DNA from: an uncultured Spirochaetales bacterium
GTDB taxonomy: Bacteria; Spirochaetota; Spirochaetia; Sphaerochaetales; Sphaerochaetaceae
Assembly (NCBI GenBank): GCA_949289305.1
Contig: CASENB010000023.1
Span: 124,001 to 188,000, forward strand
Length of the DNA stretch: 64,000 nt
Direction: 5' to 3'
The notes under the pieces are model-generated. The model saw only the letters and a program-made list of their open reading frames with translations. It did no database searches and was not told where the DNA came from. Shown here in pieces: positions 1 to 8,390 of this stretch (position 1 is the first letter of the stretch; every line of letters begins with the position of its first letter). The position numbers were made by a program, and so were the translations under genes.

Positions 1-2
1 GG

Positions 3-101
3 CTTCTTGATTCTGGAGCTATTGCTGTTGATGCTAACGGGATGGTAATAGAAGAAAGTATAAAGTGCGATGCTGATGGGCAGTTACTTCTTGCGCTTTA
101 G
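3..101 (+). CDS. 3' end of a gene cut by the window edge, unknown product
   Basis: An open frame runs from the first bases to a TAG at 99-101 and encodes the last 32 residues of a protein, ending GQLLLAL. The piece is acidic with small residues and has no motif I recognise. Nothing in the next 100 bases continues it, so the gene ends here. It could equally be a chance open frame at the edge; the even amino-acid composition makes a real C-terminus somewhat more likely. Confidence 0.4.
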   Translation, partial: LLDSGAIAVDANGMVIEESIKCDADGQLLLAL

Positions 102-477
102 TTCTAAAGTTTGACTAGTTTCCAATTATAATAAAAAACGGTCAAACAATTCCTTAAAGCGATAATTAAAAGTTTGGAGAATACAAAAGCAAAAGTTGGT
201 TTTTGAGCGTTGACAGAGTAGAAATTTCTTATGGAATAATTTTTACAGATGAGCTTCAGATGCGGAATAAGCATTCGATTGATGTAATAAGACGAGCAGA
301 ATGTAAAAAATCCGTATCGCTGTTGAAGTACTTGAGAAGTCTGTCTTTTAATGATTCTACTATTGCTTTATCTATTGATGTATCTTAATGCCAATAATGA
401 CAACTATGTAGTGCCTAAGTTCTGTCTTTTTTGTTTTTGAGTCTTAATATTCTTTAAAGCGTAAATGGAGGAGTGTT
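102..477. other. Gap before the recombinase gene, with short repeats
   Basis: This 376-bp AT-rich gap holds no gene I can support. It contains a 7-bp inverted repeat, GTTTGAC at 109-115 and GTCAAAC at 141-147. It also contains a 13-bp near-identical direct pair, ATTCCTTAAAGCG at 149-161 and ATTCTTTAAAGCG at 449-461. A 61-codon open frame starting at a TTG (203-388) lies between the direct repeats; it lacks a convincing ribosome-binding site and any recognisable motif. Confidence 0.4.
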
Positions 478-1287
478 ATGCGAGTTAAAGAATATGAAGC
501 GTATTTAAGAGATAATACGAAATTTTCAGAGAATACGATCATCTCTTACATTACTGCGATAAAGCAGTATTTTAAATTTTCTAGTAATATAAGCTTAAAG
601 AATTTAAAAGCTTATAAGGTGCGCCTTATAGAAAACTACAAGCCTAAGACTATTAACTTAAGACTTAGCGCAATTAACTTTTATCTCGAAAGCATAGGGA
701 GGGCAGAGTGGAAACAGCGTTTTGTTAAGGTGCAGCAGAAACCATTTTTAGAAAACGTAATAAGCGAAGCAGATTACAACTATTTCAAGGCTTGTTTTAA
801 AAGGGATGGAAAAATGTTTTGGTACTTCGTAATACGTTTTCTTGCTGCTACAGGGGCTCGTGTCAGCGAACTTTTGGAGATTAAAGTCGAACACATAAAA
901 ATAGGGCATCTTGATCTTTATTCAAAAGGCGGAAAGCTTAGAAGAATTTATATACCTTCTTCCCTTCAAGAAGAAGCACTATCATATTTAAGGGAAAAGA
1001 AAATTGAAAGCGGATTTATCTTCGTAAACAAATTCGGCAAGCGAATGAGCTCAAGAGGCATAGCCTCAGAGTTAAAAAAATATGCATATAAATATGGAAT
1101 AAATCCTAAAGTTGTTTATCCTCATTCATTTCGTCATAGATTTGCAAAGAGTTTCTTAGAACGATCTAACGATATTGCTTTTCTTGCAGATCTAATGGGG
1201 CATGAAAGCATAGAAACTACAAGAATATATCTGAGAAAGACAAGTACCGAACAAAAAGAGATAGTAGACACTTTAATTGATTGGTAA
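478..1287 (+). CDS. Tyrosine recombinase / integrase, XerC/D-like
   Basis: A 269-residue site-specific recombinase of the phage-integrase family. An N-terminal SAM-like DNA-binding domain (about 1-90) precedes the catalytic domain with the full set of active residues: Arg128 (TGARVSELLEI), Lys150/153, His216 and Arg219 (HSFRH), His242 (MGHESIETT) and the nucleophile Tyr251. The start at 478 follows GGAGGAG at 467-473. It is shorter than most phage integrases and close in size to recombinases that invert promoters or act on dif-like sites. It stands alone, without excisionase or other phage genes. Its target is unknown; short repeats lie on both sides. The family call is secure, the biological role is not. 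Confidence 0.9.
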   Translation: MRVKEYEAYLRDNTKFSENTIISYITAIKQYFKFSSNISLKNLKAYKVRLIENYKPKTINLRLSAINFYLESIGRAEWKQRFVKVQQKPFLENVISEADYNYFKACFKRDGKMFWYFVIRFLAATGARVSELLEIKVEHIKIGHLDLYSKGGKLRRIYIPSSLQEEALSYLREKKIESGFIFVNKFGKRMSSRGIASELKKYAYKYGINPKVVYPHSFRHRFAKSFLERSNDIAFLADLMGHESIETTRIYLRKTSTEQKEIVDTLIDW

Positions 1288-1291
1288 AAAA

Positions 1292-1314
1292 TCTACCGCT
1301 TTTTAGGCGGTAGA
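1292..1314. repeat. 8-bp inverted repeat directly after the recombinase gene
   Basis: The arms TCTACCGC (1292-1299) and GCGGTAGA (1307-1314) are perfectly complementary around a 7-base spacer, five bases after the recombinase stop. On the plus strand no T-run follows; on the minus strand the hairpin is followed by six T. It may therefore be a terminator read leftward, an mRNA 3' end structure, or a recombination site with a 7-bp spacer of the size tyrosine recombinases use. The last option is inference. Confidence 0.45.
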
Positions 1315-1414
1315 AATAACAAAGGGAAGCACAATGTACTAGGTGCTTATGCCATAATGGTCTCACTAATTCAGTTTTAAAGCAAGGGTAAATTTAAACA
1401 ATTTTGAAAGATTT

Positions 1415-1837
1415 TTATTCTAACTCTATTATAGATCCTGTGTTGCTTTCAATTACTAAGCTGTCACCTGATACGTACAAAGTAATTAAGATGTCGTTAT
1501 TTATGAATGCTATTTTCCCCTCATTATATTTGAACGGATATGAGTATACGCTTCTTCCGTCGCTGAGCATCATATAAAGGATTTGCTCATTCTTTTGAAA
1601 TGTTGCCGTCTTTATTTTATTTAAATTAAATATCTCAGCAAACTTCGCCTTATCTTTAGACGATAACGTATAAGTCTGATTATTAAGTTCAATCATTATA
1701 GTCTCAGCTTCGTTTTCAGTGTAATCGTTGAAGCCTGTAGCATTTATATAAAAAAGAATGGAAAAAAAGCATAATGCGATAATTATTGCAAGCGATATTG
1801 CAATGCCTTTTATTAAATTCTTTTTCTCTTCACCCAT
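1415..1837 (-). CDS. Small membrane-anchored protein of unknown function
   Basis: A 140-residue protein with a basic start (GEEKKNLIKG), one transmembrane helix at about residues 10-31, and an outer domain of about 105 residues rich in beta-strand-like segments, ending SIIELE. No family is recognised. The C-terminal strands (DILITLYVSGDSLVIE) resemble the end of the divergent neighbour at 1986 (FTFSKIGDKLILLDKNG), so both could carry a small lipocalin-like or similar barrel domain; this is inference from pattern only. The gene is transcribed away from the neighbour, with about 148 bp between starts. Confidence 0.6.
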   Translation of the reverse strand: MGEEKKNLIKGIAISLAIIIALCFFSILFYINATGFNDYTENEAETIMIELNNQTYTLSSKDKAKFAEIFNLNKIKTATFQKNEQILYMMLSDGRSVYSYPFKYNEGKIAFINNDILITLYVSGDSLVIESNTGSIIELE

Positions 1838-1985
1838 ATGAAAATCTTATCTGCTTGTTTTCGGTTTTTTATAGGACAGCTATACACGGTATTCTTCTCT
1901 TTCATATTAGTTAAATAATTCGTGTATATCTGTCTCTGCAGACTAATGGAAATAACCTTACAGTCTTAATTAACAGGAGGGAAAT

Positions 1986-2519
1986 ATGGATGAGCTGTCC
2001 AATAGATTAAAAGAGGAAATTGACCTTCTTTATTTTCTTGAAAAGGATATGGCGGACGTGAAAGAGAAGGTTAACGACATTGTCAAATTTAAAGACGAGA
2101 TTGTAGGAGTTAAGGTTAAAATGGAAGAAGAGAAGAAAAAGGTTGATAAAATAAGAAAAATTTCATTGTCGGTTATTGCTGTTTGCATTGTCTTATTTGC
2201 AATATTCAGTATTACGAGCTGTGATTTTCTTTTCCCTTCTTTTGATGGAGGAGAAGACACAGGTAAGCTCATAGATGTAGAACTCATCAATACATCTTGG
2301 ATAATAGATGATCCTCAATTATCTGAATATGTCGTACTTGATATTGAAAGCGGAGAAAAAATCAGCGTGACGCTTTCTGACAGGTCGCAGGCTGAAGGCG
2401 CTATTGTTTCAGATACCATCATAATCGATGATGATGTTTTTACGTTTTCAAAAATAGGGGATAAGTTAATTCTCTTAGATAAAAACGGGGTAGAAATAAG
2501 CTACAGTAAAAAGGCATGA
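1986..2519 (+). CDS. Coiled-coil, single-pass membrane protein with small beta domain
   Basis: A 177-residue protein in three parts. An N-terminal charged coiled coil (about 1-58) has many Glu/Lys heptads. A transmembrane helix (about 59-80) ends in ITSC, which resembles a lipobox but lies too far inside for a normal signal peptide. A C-terminal domain of about 95 residues has alternating hydrophobic strands and acidic turns (TSWIIDD, IIIDDDVFTF, GDKLILLDKNG), suggestive of a lipocalin-like fold. AGGAGGG at 1976-1982 marks the start. The predicted topology is coiled coil in the cytoplasm and beta domain outside. The function is unknown. Confidence 0.65.
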   Translation: MDELSNRLKEEIDLLYFLEKDMADVKEKVNDIVKFKDEIVGVKVKMEEEKKKVDKIRKISLSVIAVCIVLFAIFSITSCDFLFPSFDGGEDTGKLIDVELINTSWIIDDPQLSEYVVLDIESGEKISVTLSDRSQAEGAIVSDTIIIDDDVFTFSKIGDKLILLDKNGVEISYSKKA

Positions 2520-2544
2520 CATGCTGTTTTTATATTTTTATTTA

Positions 2545-2589
2545 CTCGGCCTAAGGCAATGACCTACCCCCTGCTAAGGCCGGGTTTTT
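2545..2589 (+). terminator. Intrinsic terminator of the coiled-coil membrane protein gene
   Basis: The arms 2545-2552 and 2577-2584 form an 8-bp stem containing CGGCCT/AGGCCG, followed by TTTTT at 2585-2589. It lies 25 bases after the stop codon at 2519. Confidence 0.75.
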
Positions 2590-2923
2590 GAGTGTTTAAT
2601 TAAAATGAATTAACAATGTTTAATAAAATATTCAAATTCATATAAAATTACAATTCTAATTACAAATTAAGAATTTATTTACGGTGATTGAAATTAGAAT
2701 TTTAACAAATTTAATAAATATTTCTTTACATATCTATATACGTAGTTTAATCTTATAGCAAGGGGTACGCTATTAAAATAAAATATAAGAAAAAAGGATC
2801 TGATTACAAATCTAAAATAATTATTCTTACGCAGGCCATAAGATTCATCTTCTATTAGCATGCATCGTTTGATGCATTCAGTAATTGAATCTAGTTCAAT
2901 AACCCAAAAAGGAGATGTTCATT
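2590..2923. other. AT-rich gap with two palindromes before the XRE-like gene
   Basis: This 334-bp gap has no gene. Close to the next start codon are ATGCATC-GTTT-GATGCAT at 2860-2877 (the left arm begins at 2860) and ATTGAA-TCTAG-TTCAAT at 2884-2900. Both are of operator size and sit 24-64 bp upstream of a gene for a probable DNA-binding protein. Autoregulation is a reasonable but untested guess. Confidence 0.35.
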
Positions 2924-3487
2924 ATGGATAATAAAATAAATTATCTGTTAGGAGAGAGACTTAAGACCATCATCGCATGGAATAAGGATATAAGAGGATA
3001 TAGAGCACTTTTAGACGCAGAAGGGCTTCATTCGCGCTTTTTAGAGAATACGAAAAACAGGATGGTATCGGATATAAATCCAAGATTGCTAGATCTTGCT
3101 CGTCTTTGCATAATGCTTAAGATAAATCTGTCTGATTTGTTCAGTCCTGAACATCAGAATAAGAATCCACTTGATGACCGCTTTAAAGAAAGACTGATTC
3201 CTATAGGCTTTTCAATTGAAATAGAAGATTTTGTTGAAGCAGCATCTTCTTATTTCATAAAGAACAAGCGTGAATTCTTATTAATAAGAAGTTCGAAAAC
3301 TTTTATTCGCTATACAGTTCTTGGAAGAGGAAACACCTGTCCTTCTATTTATGATTTAGCTGAAATTCTGCATATGCTCAACATTGACATTTACGAGTTC
3401 GTCCTCTTTTTAGAGCGATGCGCATACTTAAGAATTTATAAGTTTTTTGAACCTTTAGGACATCCTATAAAAGAGAAATTTCATTGA
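2924..3487 (+). CDS. Protein with two XRE-like helix-turn-helix domains
   Basis: A 187-residue protein. I take the ATG at 2924 because AAAAAGGAG ends at 2914, nine bases before it; the ATG at 2915 lies against the Shine-Dalgarno sequence. Two half-proteins resemble each other. Residues about 5-75 hold the all-helical pattern of an XRE/Cro repressor (LGERLKTIIAWN ... NPRLLDLARLCIMLKINLSDLF). Residues about 85-165 repeat the scheme with CPSIYDLAEILHMLNIDIYEFV. The second copy has diverged and may no longer bind DNA. No effector domain is visible. It is likely a small transcriptional regulator of unknown target. Confidence 0.6.
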   Translation: MDNKINYLLGERLKTIIAWNKDIRGYRALLDAEGLHSRFLENTKNRMVSDINPRLLDLARLCIMLKINLSDLFSPEHQNKNPLDDRFKERLIPIGFSIEIEDFVEAASSYFIKNKREFLLIRSSKTFIRYTVLGRGNTCPSIYDLAEILHMLNIDIYEFVLFLERCAYLRIYKFFEPLGHPIKEKFH

Positions 3488-3820
3488 GAAAAAAAAGACG
3501 GTACTGGCTAGAAATAAAAGGCCAGTACCGAAAAAGGGATAGGCATGTTCCGTTTGGAACTAAAGTCACTTTACTATTAATTTTAATTTGTTTCAATAAA
3601 TTTTTTAAACTTTATATAAAATTCATATATCTGACAAAGTTTAAATTTTTGTATGTCTACTTACAGCAAAAATATATCTCTCTCAGCTACGATAAGATTA
3701 ACATTCATTATTTTGCTTTCTTCTTTTTAGAAAATTAAAAATGTTGATTCTCAATTTTTTTGTTGTTTGAGTATGTTTTTAAATAATAAAATATCTTGCG
3801 ATATTAGGATAATGAATATA
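3488..3820. other. Gap with a 10-bp stem-loop and no gene
   Basis: A perfect 10-bp stem, CGGTACTGGC at 3499-3508 and GCCAGTACCG at 3521-3530, lies 11 bases after the XRE-like gene. It is flanked by A-runs on both sides, so a T-run follows it only on the minus strand. The rest of the gap is T-rich and shows no coding features that I trust. Confidence 0.5.
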
Positions 3821-3844
3821 TAAAAAATGGGGCATGAGCCCCAT
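3821..3844 (-). terminator. Intrinsic terminator of the epimerase gene
   Basis: On the minus strand a 7-bp stem (ATGGGGC/GCCCCAT, plus-strand arms 3827-3833 and 3838-3844) with a 4-base loop is followed by a run of T (plus-strand A at 3822-3827). It overlaps the region just behind the minus-strand stop at 3847. Confidence 0.8.
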
Positions 3845-3846
3845 CT

Positions 3847-5028
3847 TCAATTCATGCTATCTATAATTTCAATGCATTTTAAATACATTCTTGGGATGTG
3901 GAACGGTCCTTTATAGAGGTTGCCTTTGATTCTTGTAGCAAGCGTTCCATCTCTGTGGAAGTAGCCGAACCATTCTCCGTATTCAGGATCTACGAATCTA
4001 TCATGGATATATTCGTCTACTAGTGCAAAGCGGTACAGGTACTTATCGTCTTTTGTAAGGCTGTAGGCGAGTAGGTTTGCAATTGCCGCCTCGCATTGAG
4101 GCCACCAGAACTTCATATCCTGATGGTATTCGCTCACTGGTAGTCCAAGAGCATCTTTATACTGTATTATTCCGCCTCCTTCCTCTTCGTCCCATCCTAT
4201 AGCCCACATCCAGTCAAGCATCTTGAGACCAAGATCTATAAGGTGCTTATCATTTTTGTTTTTTCCCTCATTCATGATAAACCATGCGCCTTCTATCGCA
4301 TGTCCCGGATTTAATAGTCTTCCTTCATAATGGTCGGCCATGAATGTTCCGTCCGGTGCGCATTGCTCAAGCACAAGATGCATATCATCCCGCACAAAAT
4401 AGGTTTCCACTTCATTTAGAAGTTTTTTCATGTATGCATCTATCCAGTCCTTTCTTTCAGGGCATATAGGACGTATTTCTGATAGTACGTTTAAAAGAAT
4501 CATCGGACCGCCAAAGCCGATGCTTGGCTCTGTATCCTGATTGAATTTGGGAATTAAAACGCCTTTTTCCGTCCTGATTTTTTCCACAAACTCAAGTAGG
4601 TCAAGCGCCTTTGTCTTATATTTTTCAATTCCTGTCGCCCTATAATATGTTGCGTAGCCGATTATTGCGAACGTCTCAGAGAAGAAATATCTGAGACGCT
4701 TGATTACGGGCTTTCCATCCTTTGTAACGCGGAAGAACATTCTTCCGTCTTCATCAAAGCAATAGGCGTCTAGAAACTTTACAATAGTGTTTGCTGCCTC
4801 CAGATATTCTTTTTTCTTTCCAAGCTGTAAATATGCTGTTGAAAACGTCCAAAGGGCACGGCCTTGAAACCATACGGACTTATCGCTTTCAAGCAGCGTG
4901 CCATCTCTGTCAAGGCCTGTATATATTCCTCCATTTTCCTTATCTATTCCGTATTTTAGCCAGAATGGCAAAACAGATCCTTCCAGCTCTCTTAAATACT
5001 GACTTCTAACTTCATTAAGATCGAGCAT
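3847..5028 (-). CDS. N-acylglucosamine 2-epimerase (AGE) family sugar epimerase/isomerase
   Basis: A 393-residue cytoplasmic (alpha/alpha)6-barrel enzyme of the AGE family, which interconverts C2 epimers such as GlcNAc/ManNAc, glucose/mannose at a disaccharide end, or aldose/ketose pairs. Family landmarks are Arg57 (QGRALWTFS), His243 (NPGHAIEGAWF), Trp308-Trp309 (KFWWPQCEAA) and His377-Arg380 (FHIPRMYL), the residues used for base catalysis and substrate contact. Length fits the family (about 390-420). No sialic-acid genes lie nearby, so the substrate cannot be read from context; cellobiose 2-epimerase or mannose isomerase are equally possible. It has its own terminator and a GGAGG-type site upstream of the start. 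Confidence 0.85.
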   Translation of the reverse strand: MLDLNEVRSQYLRELEGSVLPFWLKYGIDKENGGIYTGLDRDGTLLESDKSVWFQGRALWTFSTAYLQLGKKKEYLEAANTIVKFLDAYCFDEDGRMFFRVTKDGKPVIKRLRYFFSETFAIIGYATYYRATGIEKYKTKALDLLEFVEKIRTEKGVLIPKFNQDTEPSIGFGGPMILLNVLSEIRPICPERKDWIDAYMKKLLNEVETYFVRDDMHLVLEQCAPDGTFMADHYEGRLLNPGHAIEGAWFIMNEGKNKNDKHLIDLGLKMLDWMWAIGWDEEEGGGIIQYKDALGLPVSEYHQDMKFWWPQCEAAIANLLAYSLTKDDKYLYRFALVDEYIHDRFVDPEYGEWFGYFHRDGTLATRIKGNLYKGPFHIPRMYLKCIEIIDSMN

Positions 5029-5091
5029 AGCTCCTCCTTTTGTTTTAGATTTTAAACTTGCATACTACTATCGTCAAATGAATTTCATCAC

Positions 5092-5544
5092 TCATTTCGC
5101 CAGAACCTTTGCCATTACATAGTTTTTCAGTTTTTCTCCTCTGATTTCAACAATCTGTTCCTTCTCTATTTCATATCCCATTTTTAAAAAGAAGGGCAGG
5201 GCGGTAATGGAGGCATGCACGCTTAGTTCGCCATGTCCTTTTTCCGCCTCTTTTAAAAGGGCTTTTGCAATACCTTTTCTCTGATAATCCTTATGTATGA
5301 ATAAATGGTCCAGGTATCCCGTGCTGTCGATATCTGCAAATCCAACGATTTTATTATCTGCTTCAGCAACGATTGAGTAATTATTTTTTAGCGCCCTTTT
5401 TAAGTTTTCATGTTCGTTTATCTTCGGTGCCCATGCATCAAGTTCCTTTTTGCTGTAATCTTTTGCGTTTACAGTGTGGACAGTTTCATAAAAAAGGTCT
5501 GCGATTGCATTGAAATCATCATCTTTATAAGTTCTTATCGTCAT
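5092..5544 (-). CDS. GNAT family N-acetyltransferase
   Basis: A 150-residue GNAT-fold acetyltransferase, expected to move an acetyl group from acetyl-CoA to an amine. The acetyl-CoA site is clear: strand beta4 IVGFADIDSTGYLDHLFIHKDYQRKGIAKALL includes the Q/R-x-x-G-x-G/A loop at YQRKGIA (about residues 87-94), and the C-terminal beta-bulge ALPFFLKMGYE follows at about 115-125. The N-terminus (TIRTYKDDDFNAIADLFYETVHTVN) matches small YafP-like acetyltransferases of unknown substrate. The gene stands alone between the epimerase gene and the Fic pseudogene. Confidence 0.85.
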   Translation of the reverse strand: MTIRTYKDDDFNAIADLFYETVHTVNAKDYSKKELDAWAPKINEHENLKRALKNNYSIVAEADNKIVGFADIDSTGYLDHLFIHKDYQRKGIAKALLKEAEKGHGELSVHASITALPFFLKMGYEIEKEQIVEIRGEKLKNYVMAKVLAK

Positions 5545-5593
5545 AAAATGAGACTAGCATGAATCGACAACATTTCGGAATACAGAATGTCAT

Positions 5594-6718
5594 TTAATTC
5601 CTAGGTGTCTTACGCAGAATATTCAGATATTCAACATAAGAGTAGATTTTTGCTTTCCCTTTCTTACTTGTCTGTTTTAGAATTCCTTTTTCTTTTAGAA
5701 CTGCCACAGCTTTAGCTACAGTGTTGTATGAGAGTGCTAGTGCGTCTGCTGTTTTTTGTATGTCTATGATTGGATTTGCCTCAAGGTAAGAAAAAACTTT
5801 AAGAACATTCAGGCGTTGACGATTTGAAAGATTGGCAATGGACGAGAGACTTTTATCGTGAAGCGCTGTAAGTTTATCTATTGTTTGAATTGCATCTTCT
5901 GCAGATTCAGCAAACGCTTGAAGAAAAAACTTTACCCATTGCTCATAATCGCCTGTACGTCTAACTTCCGTCATGCGATCATAGTATTCTATTCGATTCA
6001 GTTTTAAATAATAAGAAATATATAGGGCGGGAGTGGATATAACTCCTTTTTCTATTAGAAATAGTGTTATTAATAGTCTGCCAATGCGACCGTTTCCCTC
6101 TAAAAAGGATGAATAGTCTCAAATTAGTAGTGTATCAGTGACGCCTGAATGAGCGGATCTGCATTGGTTTCACTGTTCATATAGCTTTCCCAATCGGACA
6201 TGGCTTTTTGCATATCCTCTGGATTAGGTGGAATGTATCGAGCATTTTTTTTTATGGTGTTTCCCCCTCCTCCAATCCAGTTTTGCGAATAGCGAAATTC
6301 TCCTGGATTTTTTTTCTTGTCCTCGTACGCCTTCCATAAGGACTGCATGGGTTTCTCTTATCAGACGATTACAAAGGGGGGGTGTATTTAACCTATTAAT
6401 TGCAAATTCTGTAGCTAAGATATAGTTCACGACATCTGTTACATTCTTGTTTGTATTTTCTTCTCTGTTAGGATCGAGGATATCATCTAACGTGCATTGC
6501 GTACCTTCGATTTGAGATGACAGCAAAGCTTCTTTTCTTACATACATGGAAATAGAAAGATCCGCATTTGGGATTCTGCAAGATAATTCTTCTAAAACGG
6601 CGATTTTTCTATTTGCATCGACAAGCTTTTCTACTAGTGTTTCGTTTAGTTCGATATCTGGAACAGGCGGTAATGGTGCTGGACGGAATGATTGATATGC
6701 CATATAAGATATAAGCAT
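5594..6718 (-). pseudogene. Fic/DOC family AMP-transferase, broken by two frameshifts and a stop
   Basis: The remains of a gene of about 370 codons. The N-terminal Fic region (MAYQSFRPAPLPP onward, likely start 6703) reads in one frame to about 6320. There an A8 run (plus-strand T8) shifts the reading by one base into ...NPGEFRYSQNWIGGGGNT. In this second frame a TAA at 6124-6126 replaces what is normally Gln in HYQFExIHPF. A few codons later a T5 run (plus-strand 6102-6106) lacks one base, after which the first frame returns with the catalytic HPFLEGNGRIGR motif and the C-terminal winged-helix part (5594-5974, SYNTVAKAVAVLKEKG). Fic enzymes transfer AMP from ATP to target proteins. With the catalytic motif unreachable, this copy should be inactive. 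Confidence 0.85.
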
Positions 6719-6944
6719 AAACTGAATGAAAAGAATTAAAGTCTGTCTTTGGGGCAGGAATATGGGAAAACAAATACCAGACAGATAAATTAGGAGTAAT
6801 AATATTACGTAATGCTTCTTGAAATCCTTACCATCAGAGATGGTTTAGGGAAAATAAAAATAATTATTTCGTTATTTATCATACTCAATTATAATTGTAG
6901 TTAGGCTATGGATCTTGTATCCGGATCAAAAAGGAGGATCTAAT
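6719..6944. promoter_or_regulatory. Leader region of the purine permease gene
   Basis: A TATAAT box at 6890-6895 precedes the gene with only a weak -35 match (TTTCGT, 6867-6872). A 7-bp inverted repeat lies further up, TCTGTCT at 6742-6748 with AGACAGA at 6779-6785. Next to the ribosome-binding site, GGAT (6910-6913) can pair with ATCC (6919-6922), and the same ATCC could instead pair with GGAT inside the site (6936-6939). I could not fit a known purine riboswitch consensus. Confidence 0.4.
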
Positions 6945-8312
6945 ATGAGAGATTTTTTCGCCTTGAAAGAAAAGAACACTAATGTGAAGACCGAAATTGT
7001 TGCTGGTCTTACAACCTTCTTCACCATGGCTTACATCATTTTCGTTAACCCTAATATGCTTAGCGAAACTGGAATGAGCTGGGAGGGTGTGTTCGTCGCA
7101 ACATGTCTTGCCGCTGCTGTCGGAACTCTTGTCATGGCACTCTTTGCCAACGTTCCTTATGCTGTAGCGCCAGGCATGGGATTAAACGCCTTATTTACAT
7201 ACACAATCTGTATGGCTGGAGGCTTTACATGGCAAGAAGCGCTTGCAATGGTATTCATCTGTGGCTTGATCAATATAGTAATCACAGTAACTAAACTCAG
7301 AAAAACCATTGTAAAGTCGATACCTGAGAGCTTGCAGAATGCGATAGGCGGAGGTATCGGATTATTTATCGCATATCTTGGAATGAACAATGCAGGCCTT
7401 ATCTCATTTACAGGTGCATACCCAAGCGTAACTCCAGGAATGCAGCCGTTTAATGAAGCTCATCTCGTTCTTGCTGTTATGGGTCTCCTTATTATGGTAA
7501 TTTTAATGGCGTTAAAGGTTAAGGGTGCGATATTGATAGGAATCGTTGCGACAACAGTTATAGGAATTCCTTTTGGTGTCACTCAGATACCGGAGACGAT
7601 CTTCTCTGGAGCACATACCGTAGCAGGTTTTAAGGAGGTAGCATTCTCCTTCTTCGGCTCTCCTGGATTTGGATCGCTGTTCTCAGATCCGACAAAGATT
7701 GCATTCGTTATCGTTACGATTTTCTCTATGTCGCTTTCTGATACATTCGATTCGATCGGTACGTTTATCGGAACAGGCAAGAAGAGCCACATATTCGATG
7801 AAGAGGATGAGAAGGCTCTTGAGGGCTCTGGATTTAAGAGCCGTCTAGATAAGGCTTTGGTTGCAGACAGCGTTGCAACGAGTATCGGAGCACTGTTTGG
7901 AACAAGCAATGCGACAACGTTCGTAGAGAGTTCTGCAGGAATCGCAGCAGGTGGAAGATCTGGTCTTACAAGCCTTGTTACAGCGATAATGTTCATAATT
8001 TGTCTGCCGTTCTCCGGCCTTATCGGAATGGTTCCATCTGCGGCTACATCTCCAGCTTTAATCGTTGTAGGTATTCTGATGGTAGAACCGTTTGCAGAGA
8101 TCAATTGGAAGGATTTCAAGGAAGCTGTTCCTGCATTCTTCACAGTTGCTGTAATGAGCTTTACATACGGAATCACAAACGGTATCGCAGCAGGATTCAT
8201 CATGTACTGCATTACAAAGATCTGCACAAAGGATGCAAAGGGCATACATCCGATTATCGGAGGAGCTACAATCCTTTTCATCATAGACTTTATCCTAAAA
8301 GCTATTGCTTAA
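6945..8312 (+). CDS. NCS2 family purine base permease (AzgA/PbuG type)
   Basis: A 455-residue integral membrane transporter with about 12-14 helices, expected to import adenine, guanine or hypoxanthine with protons. Landmarks of the AzgA-like branch are FTMAYIIFVNPNML (about 29-42), VAPGMGLNALF, ESLQNAIGGGIGLFIAYLG, and the C-terminal signature MSLSDTFDSIGTFIGT followed by ATTFVESSAGIAAGGRSGL. The start at 6945 is set by AAAGGAGG at 6930-6937; an ATG 30 bases upstream lacks such a site. No purine enzymes lie beside it, so the exact base is not known from context. Confidence 0.92.
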   Translation: MRDFFALKEKNTNVKTEIVAGLTTFFTMAYIIFVNPNMLSETGMSWEGVFVATCLAAAVGTLVMALFANVPYAVAPGMGLNALFTYTICMAGGFTWQEALAMVFICGLINIVITVTKLRKTIVKSIPESLQNAIGGGIGLFIAYLGMNNAGLISFTGAYPSVTPGMQPFNEAHLVLAVMGLLIMVILMALKVKGAILIGIVATTVIGIPFGVTQIPETIFSGAHTVAGFKEVAFSFFGSPGFGSLFSDPTKIAFVIVTIFSMSLSDTFDSIGTFIGTGKKSHIFDEEDEKALEGSGFKSRLDKALVADSVATSIGALFGTSNATTFVESSAGIAAGGRSGLTSLVTAIMFIICLPFSGLIGMVPSAATSPALIVVGILMVEPFAEINWKDFKEAVPAFFTVAVMSFTYGITNGIAAGFIMYCITKICTKDAKGIHPIIGGATILFIIDFILKAIA

Positions 8313-8361
8313 TAACTAACATGCTGCTGTCGTATTTAATGGCAGTAGCAATAGGAAACAG

Positions 8362-8390
8362 CAGAGCAGGACTAAGAGCCTGCTCTGTTT
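8362..8390 (+). terminator. Stem-loop terminator of the purine permease gene
   Basis: A perfect 9-bp stem, CAGAGCAGG at 8362-8370 and CCTGCTCTG at 8379-8387 with an 8-base loop, is followed by TTT. The T-run is short, so termination may be partial. Confidence 0.65.

Noticed and set aside
203..388. 61-codon open frame before the recombinase gene
   Set aside because: It starts at a TTG without a ribosome-binding site, has no recognisable motif and lies in an AT-rich gap; I mention it only in the gap entry.
3484..3738. 84-codon frame behind the XRE-like gene
   Set aside because: It starts at a TTG overlapping the previous stop, runs through a perfect stem-loop, and its residues are what T-rich DNA gives by chance.
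6741..6945. Purine riboswitch before the NCS2 permease gene
   Set aside because: The conserved core of the purine riboswitch is not found; only a long-range inverted repeat and short RBS-proximal pairings are visible.
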